From Prevotella sp. (lineage in GTDB: Bacteria; Bacteroidota; Bacteroidia; Bacteroidales; Bacteroidaceae): 19,180 nucleotides of DNA. The translations under genes and the position numbers were made by a program. The notes under the pieces were generated by a model. It was not told the origin of the DNA and did no database searches. It worked only from the letters and a program-made list of their open reading frames with translations. Shown here in pieces: positions 6,796 to 14,746 of the stretch; within the stretch, counting starts at the first letter, position 1; each line of letters starts with the position of its first letter. The DNA lies in NCBI GenBank assembly GCA_021636625.1, contig JAJWLX010000062.1, forward strand, positions 1 to 19,180, read 5' to 3'.

Positions 6796-7733
6796 TGGAA
6801 AAAGCAAAAATTGATGTAGCTGTCTTGCTCATATTTTTTGTTCGTGCAGAACAAACAGCTAAAGTTTTTGAGCAGATACGTTTGGCACGCCCTTCAAAAT
6901 TATTTCTTTATCAAGACGGAGCACGTCCAAATCGTAAAGATGATTTGTTAGGTATCGAGGCTTGTCGTAAAGTTGTTGAGAATATTGATTGGGAATGTGA
7001 AGTATATAAATGTTATCAAGAAAAAAATTATGGTTGCGATCCCTCTGAGTATATTTCACAAAAGTGGATGTTCTCTATTGTGGATAAAGGTATTATATTG
7101 GAAGATGATGATGTTCCGTCTCAGAGTTTTTTCCCATTTTGTAAAGAACTATTAGATAAGTATGAGAATGATACTAGGGTATCCATGATATGTGGACAAA
7201 ATCATATGGAAAAAGTAGAGATGGACTCTGATTATTTCTTTTGTAGAAAGCATGGTCCAATTTGGGGATGGGCTACTTGGAAACGTTTTGTGGATTTATG
7301 GGACCCAAGATATTTATTTCTTTCAGATAAAAGGGCTGTTGATAATCTAATGTTGATGGGGGATTTATGGCCGGCACGATTAAATTCTTATTTGGCACAT
7401 AAGAAGACTGGACGTGAACATTATGAAGATTTTGTTTCAAGCACACGTATCTTTAATTCGATGCTTGCGATTATCCCATCAAAAAATATGATAAGTAATA
7501 TAGGCTTGTCAAATGAGGGTACGCATTATGGTGCAGATTTGAATCAAATAGCCCCAAAATTTAGAAGATTACTTTATATGAAAACATACGATTATTCTTT
7601 TCCTCTGAAACATCCTATTAATGTAGTTAATGACGAAGAGAATGCTCGTGCTATAGATGATTGTATGAAGGCTGGTTTTAAAGAAAAATTCTTTTCTTTT
7701 AAAAGAAGATTATTTAATTTTATAAAAAAATGA
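6795..7733 (+). CDS. Glycosyltransferase (GT-A nucleotide-diphospho-sugar transferase)
   Basis: A 312-aa cytoplasmic protein. The N-terminus VAVLLIFFVRAEQTAKVFEQ matches a glycosyltransferase group seen in capsule and LPS loci, with LFLYQDGARPNRKDD in the nucleotide-binding part, EKNYGCDPSEYIS, and the acidic metal-binding motif ILEDDDVPS (E103, D104-D106) where GT-A enzymes have DxD. Also present are ICGQNH and the aromatic segment HGPIWGWATWKRFVDLWDP, common in this subfamily and probably near the acceptor site. The C-terminus is basic (FKRRLFNFIKK), consistent with membrane association. The start overlaps the flippase stop by one base and the end overlaps the next gene by four bases (ATGA). 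Donor and acceptor sugars are unknown. Confidence 0.85.
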   Translation: MEKAKIDVAVLLIFFVRAEQTAKVFEQIRLARPSKLFLYQDGARPNRKDDLLGIEACRKVVENIDWECEVYKCYQEKNYGCDPSEYISQKWMFSIVDKGIILEDDDVPSQSFFPFCKELLDKYENDTRVSMICGQNHMEKVEMDSDYFFCRKHGPIWGWATWKRFVDLWDPRYLFLSDKRAVDNLMLMGDLWPARLNSYLAHKKTGREHYEDFVSSTRIFNSMLAIIPSKNMISNIGLSNEGTHYGADLNQIAPKFRRLLYMKTYDYSFPLKHPINVVNDEENARAIDDCMKAGFKEKFFSFKRRLFNFIKK

Positions 7734-9463
7734 TGGAATCATTATATACAATTCAAGAGAATGTTCGTATTGTTATCTCTTTGTTGAAACAATATAATAT
7801 ACGTCACATAGTAGTTAGCCCGGGTGGAACAAATATTCCAATATCCCAGGCCGTTCAGGAGGATTCATTTTTTAAGTGTTATTCTGTGCCTGATGAGCGA
7901 AGTGCAATGTATTTTGCGATAGGTTTACACCTTCAGACTGGAGAGGTTATTGCAACATCATGTACAAGTGCACAAGCTACTCGTAACTATGTGCCAGGTT
8001 TGACAGAGGCTTTCTATAAGCATACTCCTATTTTAGCTATTACTACTGCAAAACTTGAAAGATTTCAGTATCAGGATTATATGCAAGCACCTGATCAATG
8101 TTCTCTTCCAAAGGATGCGGTGAAAGCATCGTTTGATTTACCTCCTGTTACGGATGATAATACCCGTATGCAGGTTTATCATAATGCCAAGGAAGCTATT
8201 TTAGAGACAACGCATAGAAATCCAGGCCCAATACAGTTAAATATTCGTATTGTGGATGCCCAGCAAGGTCAATTTGAGAATGTTGAATTGCCTGCAATAA
8301 GACCATTGCATCGTTATATGGCGTGGGATGATTGGAGTGATGTAGAACTGTCTAACAAAAAGGTTTTGGTTGTCATAGGAGAACATCGAGTTTTTTCTGA
8401 AAGAGAAAATAAAGCTATCGAAAAATTCTGTGAAGGAATTGATGCTGTTGTCTATGTTAATCATCTTTCCAATTATCATGGAAAGTATAGCGTTTCGGCA
8501 AACCTTTTGATCTCAAGTGGAGGCTTTAATCTATTGAAGCCAGATGTACTCATAACCATAGGAGGACAGACTGGAGATTATCCTATTTATGGTGCTTTAA
8601 ATAGAATAGGTAATGCGGAACATTGGAGAATTGCAGAGGATGGTAACTATGTGGATACTTATGGTCATCTTACTAAGATTTTCGAATGTCCTGACTATTA
8701 TTTCTTTGAAAGAATAGCAAGTAAGGAACATATCGAGCATCCGTATTATCAAAAATGGAAGGCTTTAAATGATACGATGAATTATGATGTCGAAATGCCT
8801 TTCTCTAATTGTTATGCAGCGCAGCAACTTTATAAGATAATTCCACAGCAGAGTATCATGAATTTTGCAATTTTAAATAGTCTCCGTTGTTGGAGTTATT
8901 TCCCATTGCATGAATCAATTCAGGGGTATGGAAATGTAGCTGCATTTGGTATAGATGGATGCAATTCTATGCTAATTGGTGAAAGTATGAATACAGATGA
9001 ACTTTGCTTTATAATTACTGGTGATTTAGCTTTCTTCTATGATATGAATGCTTTAGGAATTCGTCACATTAAAAACAATGTGCGTATTCTTCTTATCAAT
9101 AATGGAGGTGGTGCAGAGTTCAAAATTATGACGAAGGACTGGAAACAGAAAGTTGCTGTAGAAAACTTTATCTCTGCTAATGGTCATAATGGCAATGCCA
9201 AAGGATGGTCTGAGAATTGTGGTTTTAAATATTTGTCAGCCTCAAATAAAGAGGAATTCCAAGTGGCAAAGAATGAGTTTGTTGGTTCTTCTGATAAGCC
9301 GGTTATTTTGGAGATTTTCACTGATGAAGATGACGAGCCTATAGCAATGCAAACGTTGATTTCTGCAAACCATATAGAAACGTCTTCGGGTAAGTTGAAA
9401 AGTGCTATAGCAAATATTGTAGGTGAAACAGGAATCAAAGTTATAAAGAAAATTTTGCGATGA
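7730..9463 (+). CDS. Thiamine-diphosphate-dependent enzyme, MenD-like
   Basis: A 577-aa cytosolic enzyme with the three-domain layout of the TPP decarboxylase/carboligase family. The N-terminal PYR domain (1-180) has VVSPGGTNIPIS (28-39), like MenD, and the conserved catalytic Glu56 in PDERSAMYFAIGL. The middle domain (190-340) contains a Rossmann-like stretch KVLVVIGEHRVFSERE and VLITIGGQTGDYPIYG. The C-terminal PP domain has the metal/TPP motif starting ITGDLAFFYDMN (G431-D432) and ending INN (N457-N458), the usual GD-x(24-30)-NN. MenD makes a menaquinone precursor, but here the gene is inside a glycan operon and overlaps an SDR gene by four bases. A role in making an unusual sugar or acyl substituent is more likely (inference). 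ATGATG leaves two possible starts, 7730 or 7733. Confidence 0.85.
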   Translation: MMESLYTIQENVRIVISLLKQYNIRHIVVSPGGTNIPISQAVQEDSFFKCYSVPDERSAMYFAIGLHLQTGEVIATSCTSAQATRNYVPGLTEAFYKHTPILAITTAKLERFQYQDYMQAPDQCSLPKDAVKASFDLPPVTDDNTRMQVYHNAKEAILETTHRNPGPIQLNIRIVDAQQGQFENVELPAIRPLHRYMAWDDWSDVELSNKKVLVVIGEHRVFSERENKAIEKFCEGIDAVVYVNHLSNYHGKYSVSANLLISSGGFNLLKPDVLITIGGQTGDYPIYGALNRIGNAEHWRIAEDGNYVDTYGHLTKIFECPDYYFFERIASKEHIEHPYYQKWKALNDTMNYDVEMPFSNCYAAQQLYKIIPQQSIMNFAILNSLRCWSYFPLHESIQGYGNVAAFGIDGCNSMLIGESMNTDELCFIITGDLAFFYDMNALGIRHIKNNVRILLINNGGGAEFKIMTKDWKQKVAVENFISANGHNGNAKGWSENCGFKYLSASNKEEFQVAKNEFVGSSDKPVILEIFTDEDDEPIAMQTLISANHIETSSGKLKSAIANIVGETGIKVIKKILR

Positions 9464-10266
9464 GTATTATACGTAAAATAATAAATAAATTTCATTCTCG
9501 TATAGTTCTTAAGCCTATTATTGTAGTTAAAGAGCAGAGTGATTTGCTGTCTGGCAAGGTTGCGCTTGTTACTGGTGGTAGTTCAGGAATAGGGTTTGCT
9601 ATAGCTGCAGCTTTGGTTGCAGCAGGTGCAAAGGTCTATATTATAGGAAGAAATAAAGAAAAATCGAAAATTGCTGCTGAAAAGATTGGTGGAGCATCAT
9701 TTATCACTTTAGATATAAATGACGTTTCTGCGATGGAATCGGCAATAGAGCAGTTTTCTGAAAAAGAGAATATAGACATTTTGGTGAATTCTGCAGGTAT
9801 GCATGGAAATGATCCATTTGGTGCCGTTACAGAACAGACATTTGATGCTGTGATGAGTGCAAATGTAAAGTCTCTATACTTTATAAGCCAAGCTGTAGCT
9901 AACCAGATGATTGCGAAAGGTATTCAAGGACATATACTCAATGTAAGTTCGGCTTCTAGTGTTAAACCATCATGGACTCCATACGAGATTAGCAAACGTG
10001 CTGTTAATGGAATTACTGAAGGGATGGCGCACAAACTCATTAAATATGGTATTGTTGTAAATGGTATAGCTCCAGGACCTACAGCAACTCCTATGATGAA
10101 TCGTTCTTCTGATATCTCATGGTCTGGAAATCCTTCTGGTCGCATGTCAACAACTGAGGAGATTGCTGCGTTGGCATTGTTTATGGTTAGTGGAAGAGGT
10201 GATGGCATTGTCGGTGACACTTATTTCATAACTGGAGGAAGCGGTACAATAGATAAAGAAAAGTGA
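9460..10266 (+). CDS. SDR-family NAD(P)-dependent oxidoreductase
   Basis: A 268-aa classical short-chain dehydrogenase/reductase. It has the cofactor motif TGGSSGIG (38-45), NSAG (110-113) in place of the usual NNAG, NVKS, the catalytic serine region NVSSASS (about 161-167), YEISK with Tyr175 and Lys179, and PGPTATPMM in the substrate/cofactor loop. Arg/Asn after the second strand (IIGRNKEKS) suggests NADPH preference. The first 30 residues form an extra basic/hydrophobic N-terminus compared with minimal SDRs. It overlaps the TPP enzyme by four bases (ATGA) and the next gene closely, so the two enzymes probably act in sequence: the TPP enzyme makes a keto product and the SDR reduces it. That order is inference; the oxidised or reduced substrate is unknown. 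Confidence 0.88.
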   Translation: MSIIRKIINKFHSRIVLKPIIVVKEQSDLLSGKVALVTGGSSGIGFAIAAALVAAGAKVYIIGRNKEKSKIAAEKIGGASFITLDINDVSAMESAIEQFSEKENIDILVNSAGMHGNDPFGAVTEQTFDAVMSANVKSLYFISQAVANQMIAKGIQGHILNVSSASSVKPSWTPYEISKRAVNGITEGMAHKLIKYGIVVNGIAPGPTATPMMNRSSDISWSGNPSGRMSTTEEIAALALFMVSGRGDGIVGDTYFITGGSGTIDKEK

Positions 10267-10274
10267 TATGGCGT

Positions 10275-10865
10275 ATGATAAGAACAAAGAAAGAATTAGT
10301 AGAGTACTTGAAAAAAGACTCAAGAAATTACCAAGGTGATACTAGTATATTACGAAGGATTCTATCTGCATTAAACAGTTCTCCGATATCAGACCAGACA
10401 TATATATGGAAATATATTAAGGCAATGAGATTATGTGAGTATGCGCAATCTCATCAGAAATCAATATTTGGAAAGATTCGGAAAATATATTATTCTCATC
10501 TATTGTTAAGATATGCCTATAAAACAGGTTTTCAAATAGCACCAGGAACTATAGGTAAAGGGTTAGCTATTTGGCATTGGGGAATGATAATTATTCATCA
10601 AGATGTTAGGATTGGTGAGAATTGTGTTCTTCAACCTAATGTCGTTATTGGCAAAAGGAAAAAACAAGGAATGCCACCTCGTATTGGAAATAATGCTTAT
10701 ATTTGCTCTGGTGCAAGAATTTTGGGTGATATAACTATCGGTGATAATGTTACGATAGCCCCCAATACTGTAGTATTCAAGAATGTTCCTTCTAACTGTG
10801 TTGTAGCAGGAAATCCTGCAATAATTATTAAGAAAAATGGAATGAAGGTTCATATTCCATTGTAA
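10275..10865 (+). CDS. Serine acetyltransferase-like hexapeptide-repeat transferase
   Basis: A 196-aa enzyme of the left-handed beta-helix acetyltransferase superfamily, probably an acetyl-CoA-dependent sugar O-acetyltransferase. A helical N-terminus (MIRTKKELVEYLKKDSRNYQ) is followed by a hydrophobic/basic stretch. Hexapeptide repeats run from about residue 90: IGENCVLQPNVVIG, IGNNAYICSGARILGDITIG, and VTIAPNTVVFKNVPSNCVVA, ending with GNPA as in CysE-like enzymes. The conserved active-site histidine is probably in AIWHWGMIIIHQD. I chose ATG 10275 because the family, including the second copy at 14019, starts M-x-(T/S)-KKEL. A GTG at 10263 would overlap the SDR stop by four bases and add four residues, and cannot be excluded. 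It acts in the cytoplasm on a sugar or repeat unit; the target is unknown. Confidence 0.85.
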   Translation: MIRTKKELVEYLKKDSRNYQGDTSILRRILSALNSSPISDQTYIWKYIKAMRLCEYAQSHQKSIFGKIRKIYYSHLLLRYAYKTGFQIAPGTIGKGLAIWHWGMIIIHQDVRIGENCVLQPNVVIGKRKKQGMPPRIGNNAYICSGARILGDITIGDNVTIAPNTVVFKNVPSNCVVAGNPAIIIKKNGMKVHIPL

Positions 10866-10888
10866 AAGTTAAAATTAAGGGTTCACAC

Positions 10889-12118
10889 ATGAAAGTACTT
10901 TGGTTTGTCCAAGAAAATTTTGATCCATCTAGAGAAAAAGGTGGTTATAATGGTGCTGGTTGGATTTCTTCTTTGCGTAATGAAATCGTTAAAAAAGAGG
11001 GAATTGATTTGGCTTTGGCTTTTTTTTCAAATGAAAGAAAACAGGGAACGGCAAATGGTGTAAGATATTATTCTATGCCTAAGCCTATTCTCTCTTTGCT
11101 AAAGAAGGTTCGTTTCCGTTTAAAGAAGGAATATGCAGAAGAAGAGGAAACTTTATGGCCGGATTTTAGAGCAGAGATGCTTAAAGTTATAGATGATTTT
11201 AAGCCAGATGTTATTCAAATATTTGGTTCCGAGAATAAATACGGATTGGTTGCTTCGGTGACTAAAATTCCAATTGTATTGCATATTCAAGGAATTGTTA
11301 GACCATATTTGAATGCCTATCTTCCTCCTTTCTTTTCTTGGGATAAGAGCTTACGATTAGCAACAGTCTTGCAAAAAACTCAAAAAGAAAATTGGGAAAG
11401 TCTTGAATGTTGTGAAAAAGAAGTTTTCAGGCATGTTAAAAATTATATAGGAAGAACTCTGTGGGATAAGAGAATAATTCAAGTATTATCTCCTGATTGT
11501 AACTATTATTGGGGAAGTGAGATTTTGAGAGATACTTTTTATGATTGCTCTGTAAAAAGAAGCATTCCTCAAAAACTTACTATAGTTTCTACAATATCAA
11601 TTCCTTTGTATAAGGGATATGATATGATACTAAAGACTGCTTCTTTACTTAAAGAGTGCTATCATATAGACTTTGAGTGGAGAGTCGTAGGAAATGTGCA
11701 GCCTTCCTTAGTTGAAAAATCTATAGGTATAAATCATCAAGATGTAAATGTAACGTTATTGGGAGTTTTGAATGCAGAACAGTTAAAGCATGAGTTGTTA
11801 AATTCTACTTTATATTTCCATCCATCGTATATAGATAACAGTCCTAATAGTGTGTGTGAAGCCCAAATGTTAGGAGTATCGTGCGTTGGAACAAATGTAG
11901 GTGGTGTATCATCAATTATTGAAGATGGTAAAACTGGCTTTTTGGTTCCCGCAAATGATCCTATACAAGCAACATTTCTCATAAAGCAGATTTTTGATGA
12001 TTCTACTCTGAATTTACAGGTTGGTATAAATGCCCAGGAAATAGCAAGAAAACGTCATGATAAACTTGATATTGTCAATTCTCTGATTCAACTATATCAT
12101 AATTTAATATCAAAATAA
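10889..12118 (+). CDS. Glycosyltransferase family 4 (GT-B)
   Basis: A 409-aa cytoplasmic, probably membrane-associated, GT-B enzyme. The N-terminal domain starts MKVLWFVQENFDPSREKGGY with the Gly-rich loop seen in GT4 enzymes, and FKPDVIQIFGSENKYGLVAS follows near residue 110. The C-terminal donor-binding domain has TIVSTISIPLYKGYDMILKT, WRVVGNV, VTLLGVL, and the signature SPNSVCEAQMLGVSCVGTNV followed by GGVSSIIEDGKTGFLV, with E324 as the conserved Glu contacting the nucleotide sugar. The usual first Glu of the E-x7-E motif is Asn here (about residue 316), which is found in some retaining GT4 enzymes. There is a 23-bp gap after the acetyltransferase and a one-base gap before the polymerase gene. 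It probably adds one sugar of the repeat unit. Confidence 0.88.
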   Translation: MKVLWFVQENFDPSREKGGYNGAGWISSLRNEIVKKEGIDLALAFFSNERKQGTANGVRYYSMPKPILSLLKKVRFRLKKEYAEEEETLWPDFRAEMLKVIDDFKPDVIQIFGSENKYGLVASVTKIPIVLHIQGIVRPYLNAYLPPFFSWDKSLRLATVLQKTQKENWESLECCEKEVFRHVKNYIGRTLWDKRIIQVLSPDCNYYWGSEILRDTFYDCSVKRSIPQKLTIVSTISIPLYKGYDMILKTASLLKECYHIDFEWRVVGNVQPSLVEKSIGINHQDVNVTLLGVLNAEQLKHELLNSTLYFHPSYIDNSPNSVCEAQMLGVSCVGTNVGGVSSIIEDGKTGFLVPANDPIQATFLIKQIFDDSTLNLQVGINAQEIARKRHDKLDIVNSLIQLYHNLISK

Positions 12119-12119
12119 G

Positions 12120-13259
12120 ATGTGTATATTTTTATATATTCAGATTTTAATGTTCATAATTACACTTCTGTGTTGCCATACAAAGAAACAGACTAAAAAT
12201 TTGACATTTTTAATGACGTCTTTGCTTTGGGGTATTATTTTTGGTTTGCGCCGAAACAATGTTGGAAATGATTCAACCATGTATAGTATGTTCTATAGAG
12301 GATATAGTATAGAGGGATTGGGAACCTATGAAATAAATTCAGAAACCGAAGAATATGGTTTTACTTTAGTTGCCAATTTATTGCATAGAATTAGTCCGGA
12401 AGTTGTCTTCTTTTATTTGGCTGTAGCCGTTGCTGTATATGGATTGATATATTTTGTATATAAAAATAAGAGTACTGGATATTGGGGATATTTATGTTTT
12501 TTCTTGATGAGTGCTACTTTTGCAACATTAATTATCGCAATGCGCCAGTCTATGTCCATAGCTTTCATTCTTTTAGGCTTATTTTTATTAAAGCACGTAA
12601 AATATAATGGCATAAAGGATTTACATAGAATAATTAAAGATAAGTATTTCTTATTAGGTATCTGTGCACTTTTATTTTCGATATCGGTGCATAGATCAAC
12701 AATTATTTTGTTGCCGATTTTGGTATTGGCTTATTTTGTTAGATATACAAGAAAGGCAGCTTTTATAAACATATTGGTTGTATTTGTTTTTACGGTTTTA
12801 TTATCATCACAAATTGGAGATTTATTTAATTTAGCATTGTCTGTAGTGGGTGGATTTTCTGATGATAACGTAAGTTTGTTGGCAGAAAGATATAGTGGTA
12901 ATTTAGGTGAGAGTAGTATGACACTTTTAAAAATAGCTTCATGGTGTGTACCATTAGCTTTTACAGTAAAGTATAGTAGCGAAAATGTACTTAGATCATT
13001 TGAATTTTCTTGTTTAATGATAGCATTTACCCTATATATTATGTTTGGAAGCGCAACCATGTGTATTAGAATATCTATGCTATTTCAAATAATAGGTTTT
13101 TCCGTTTTCGTTCCAGAGGTTGTTAATACAAAACCGGCTGTGAGGAAAATGTATATAGTATTTACTTTGTTGTTCTTTTATAGTGCATATAAGACCTATT
13201 CTAATTGGTTAGTGTATCCTTATGATTCAACTTTGCCTTTCTATTTTTTCTGGGAATAA
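12120..13259 (+). CDS. EpsG-like O-antigen/capsule polymerase (Wzy)
   Basis: A 379-aa integral membrane protein with roughly 10 hydrophobic segments from the first residues to the C-terminus. The signature FGLRRNNVGNDSTMYSMFYR (about 41-60) in the first periplasmic-side loop, the AMRQSMSIAFILLGLFLL segment, and SVHRSTIILLPILVLAYFV are typical of EpsG-family polymerases. The conserved arginines in these motifs are thought to matter for polymer handling. In Wzx/Wzy pathways this protein joins flipped repeat units at the outer face of the inner membrane. The start is one base after the upstream GT4 stop; the next GT2 follows after 14 bp. Wzy proteins are highly divergent, so the call rests on topology, EpsG-like motifs and context. 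Confidence 0.85.
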   Translation: MCIFLYIQILMFIITLLCCHTKKQTKNLTFLMTSLLWGIIFGLRRNNVGNDSTMYSMFYRGYSIEGLGTYEINSETEEYGFTLVANLLHRISPEVVFFYLAVAVAVYGLIYFVYKNKSTGYWGYLCFFLMSATFATLIIAMRQSMSIAFILLGLFLLKHVKYNGIKDLHRIIKDKYFLLGICALLFSISVHRSTIILLPILVLAYFVRYTRKAAFINILVVFVFTVLLSSQIGDLFNLALSVVGGFSDDNVSLLAERYSGNLGESSMTLLKIASWCVPLAFTVKYSSENVLRSFEFSCLMIAFTLYIMFGSATMCIRISMLFQIIGFSVFVPEVVNTKPAVRKMYIVFTLLFFYSAYKTYSNWLVYPYDSTLPFYFFWE

Positions 13260-13273
13260 AAAAATAATATACA

Positions 13274-14032
13274 ATGAAAATTTCAATAATAACAATATGT
13301 TTTAACGCAGCAGATGATTTGAAAAAAACAATAAAGTCTGTTCGTGCGCAAGTTTTTAATGATTATGAGTATATAGTCGTAGATGGTGGTAGTAAAGATG
13401 CTACTTCTGAGATTATAAAAAGTAATGCAGATGTCATTACAAAATGGGTCAGTGAACCAGATAAGGGTATCTATGATGCCATGAATAAAGGTGTTAAGAT
13501 GGCTTCTGGTGAATGGATTATCATGATGAATGCGGGTGATGTTTTTGCCGATTCTCTGGTGTTGAAAAACGTTTTTGAAAATCCAATTAATGATAATGTA
13601 ACTTTTTTATATGGTGACACTTTATCAAGACAGAAAAATGGCAAGCTTTTGCGAAGAGTGACATCATGGGAAAGAGGAGATGTGAATCATCAAGCTGTTA
13701 TTTATCGACGTGATTTGCATAAGGAGCATGGTATGTATATCATAACAAAGAAAATTATCATATCTGATTATCTTTTCTTTATTCGTATACCGCAAGAGCA
13801 GATTCAAAAAATCAATTTAGCTATATCTATAAATGATCCAAATGGAATATCAAACCAAGGTAATTGGGCGAGACAGCAGGCTTTATGTGCAGATGTTGTT
13901 TTTAGAAGAAGAACTTTTTGGGGTATGGTTAAATTCTATTGTTGGAAGGAAATTAAAGGCGTCTTGCCTACTTCCTTTAAAGATAATGTAAAACTATTTT
14001 TGGGTTTAACAAAGGCTTATGGAAAAGAATAA
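13274..14032 (+). CDS. Glycosyltransferase family 2
   Basis: A 252-aa cytoplasmic GT-A enzyme of the WcaA/WcaE type. It begins MKISIITICFNAADDLKKTI, has the nucleotide-binding VDGGSKDAT (D37) and EPDKGIYDAMNKGVKMASGE, and carries NAGD (86-89) in the DxD position, as is usual for this subgroup. The acceptor part includes FLYGDTLSRQ and VNHQAVIYRRDL. The C-terminal half is a little different from classical relatives but complete. Its last codons overlap the start of the next acetyltransferase gene by 14 bp. It probably adds one sugar of the repeat unit; the donor is not predictable. Confidence 0.88.
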   Translation: MKISIITICFNAADDLKKTIKSVRAQVFNDYEYIVVDGGSKDATSEIIKSNADVITKWVSEPDKGIYDAMNKGVKMASGEWIIMMNAGDVFADSLVLKNVFENPINDNVTFLYGDTLSRQKNGKLLRRVTSWERGDVNHQAVIYRRDLHKEHGMYIITKKIIISDYLFFIRIPQEQIQKINLAISINDPNGISNQGNWARQQALCADVVFRRRTFWGMVKFYCWKEIKGVLPTSFKDNVKLFLGLTKAYGKE

Positions 14033-14661
14033 TATTACAAGCAAAAAGGAATTGGCCTTTTATTTAAAAGCTGATTACATGATGGGAAGAGGAAAGTGGA
14101 AACCAACATTTATTACTAGGGTGAAAGAACTTTTTTTTCCTGATTATATCCATCGTTATTTGGTTTATATGCGGAAGGCATGTTATTATAGTAATTTTTC
14201 TTCCAAATCGTTGGGGGGGGGTAAAATATGTTTACTACAAATGGCGATTTAGAAGATTAGGTTTACGACTTGGCTTTTCATTAGGATATAAGAGTTTTGG
14301 ATATGGCTTGGTTATTCCTCATTATGGTACTATTGTTGTCGGTGAAGATAATAGATGTGGCAATTATTGTGTACTGCATACTTCTATATGTATTTCTGGA
14401 GAGAAAGGAGGAAAACTGATAGGCGATGCTTTATATGCAAGTTCTGGTTGCAGAATTAACAAACCTATTACATTGGGAAATAATGTACAAATATGCTCTA
14501 ATTCTGTTGTGAATAACTCCTTCGAAGATAATAACGTTGTGTTAGGGGGAATGCCTGCTGTTATAAAGAAGTATAGTGTAAAGCCTTGGTATCAGGGATG
14601 GGAGGCCGAGGAATGGAGAAATCAAGTAGAAGAACTAAAAAAGCAGCTTGGCTTGTATTAG
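14019..14661 (+). pseudogene. Serine acetyltransferase-like gene, out of frame at a G9 tract (possible phase-OFF)
   Basis: The reading frame from ATG 14019 codes for MEKNNITSKKELAFYLKADY and on to FSSKSLGG, then stops at 14250-14252. Another frame, open across the same region, continues YVYYKWRFRRLGLRLGFSLG and then hexapeptide repeats (LVIPHYGTIVVG, GNNVQICSNSVVNNSF, VVLGGMPAVIKK) to a stop at 14659-14661. Removing one G from the G9 run at 14213-14221, or adding two, joins both into a 213-aa protein. This has the same layout as the acetyltransferase at 10275 (196 aa). The intact product would be an acetyl-CoA-dependent O-acetyltransferase acting on the glycan. As read here only a truncated N-terminus is made; a weak internal start (TTG 14308) could give a beta-helix fragment. 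Slippage, true mutation or a sequencing error are all possible. Confidence 0.85.
14213..14221 (+). repeat. Homopolymeric tract of nine G inside a gene
   Basis: Nine consecutive G lie at 14213-14221 inside an AT-rich acetyltransferase gene, exactly at the point where its two halves are out of frame. Tracts of 8 or 11 G would restore the frame. It is by far the longest G or C run in the window. Slipped-strand mispairing at such tracts is a known phase-variation mechanism for surface-glycan genes in several bacteria. Confidence 0.9.
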
Positions 14662-14730
14662 TTAACAAATTAGACAAATGGGGAATCAACACGAAGATTG
14701 TTGATATGTCTGAAGTTGAATCAATTAGAT

Positions 14731-14740
14731 AAAGGAGGGG
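14731..14740 (+). promoter_or_regulatory. Strong Shine-Dalgarno site for the following GT2 gene
   Basis: AAAGGAGGGG at 14731-14740, with GGAGG eight bases before ATG 14747, is close to a perfect anti-SD match. Other genes in this window have A-rich or weak sites, so this one stands out and fixes the GT2 start. It may reflect origin of this gene from an organism that depends more on Shine-Dalgarno pairing. Confidence 0.7.
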
Positions 14741-14746
14741 TGAAAT

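Noticed and set aside
14613..14732. Short ATG frame of 39 codons spanning the end of the acetyltransferase gene and the gap to the next GT2
   Set aside because: Most of it is an alternative frame of the acetyltransferase C-terminus. It resembles no protein I know and lacks independent support.
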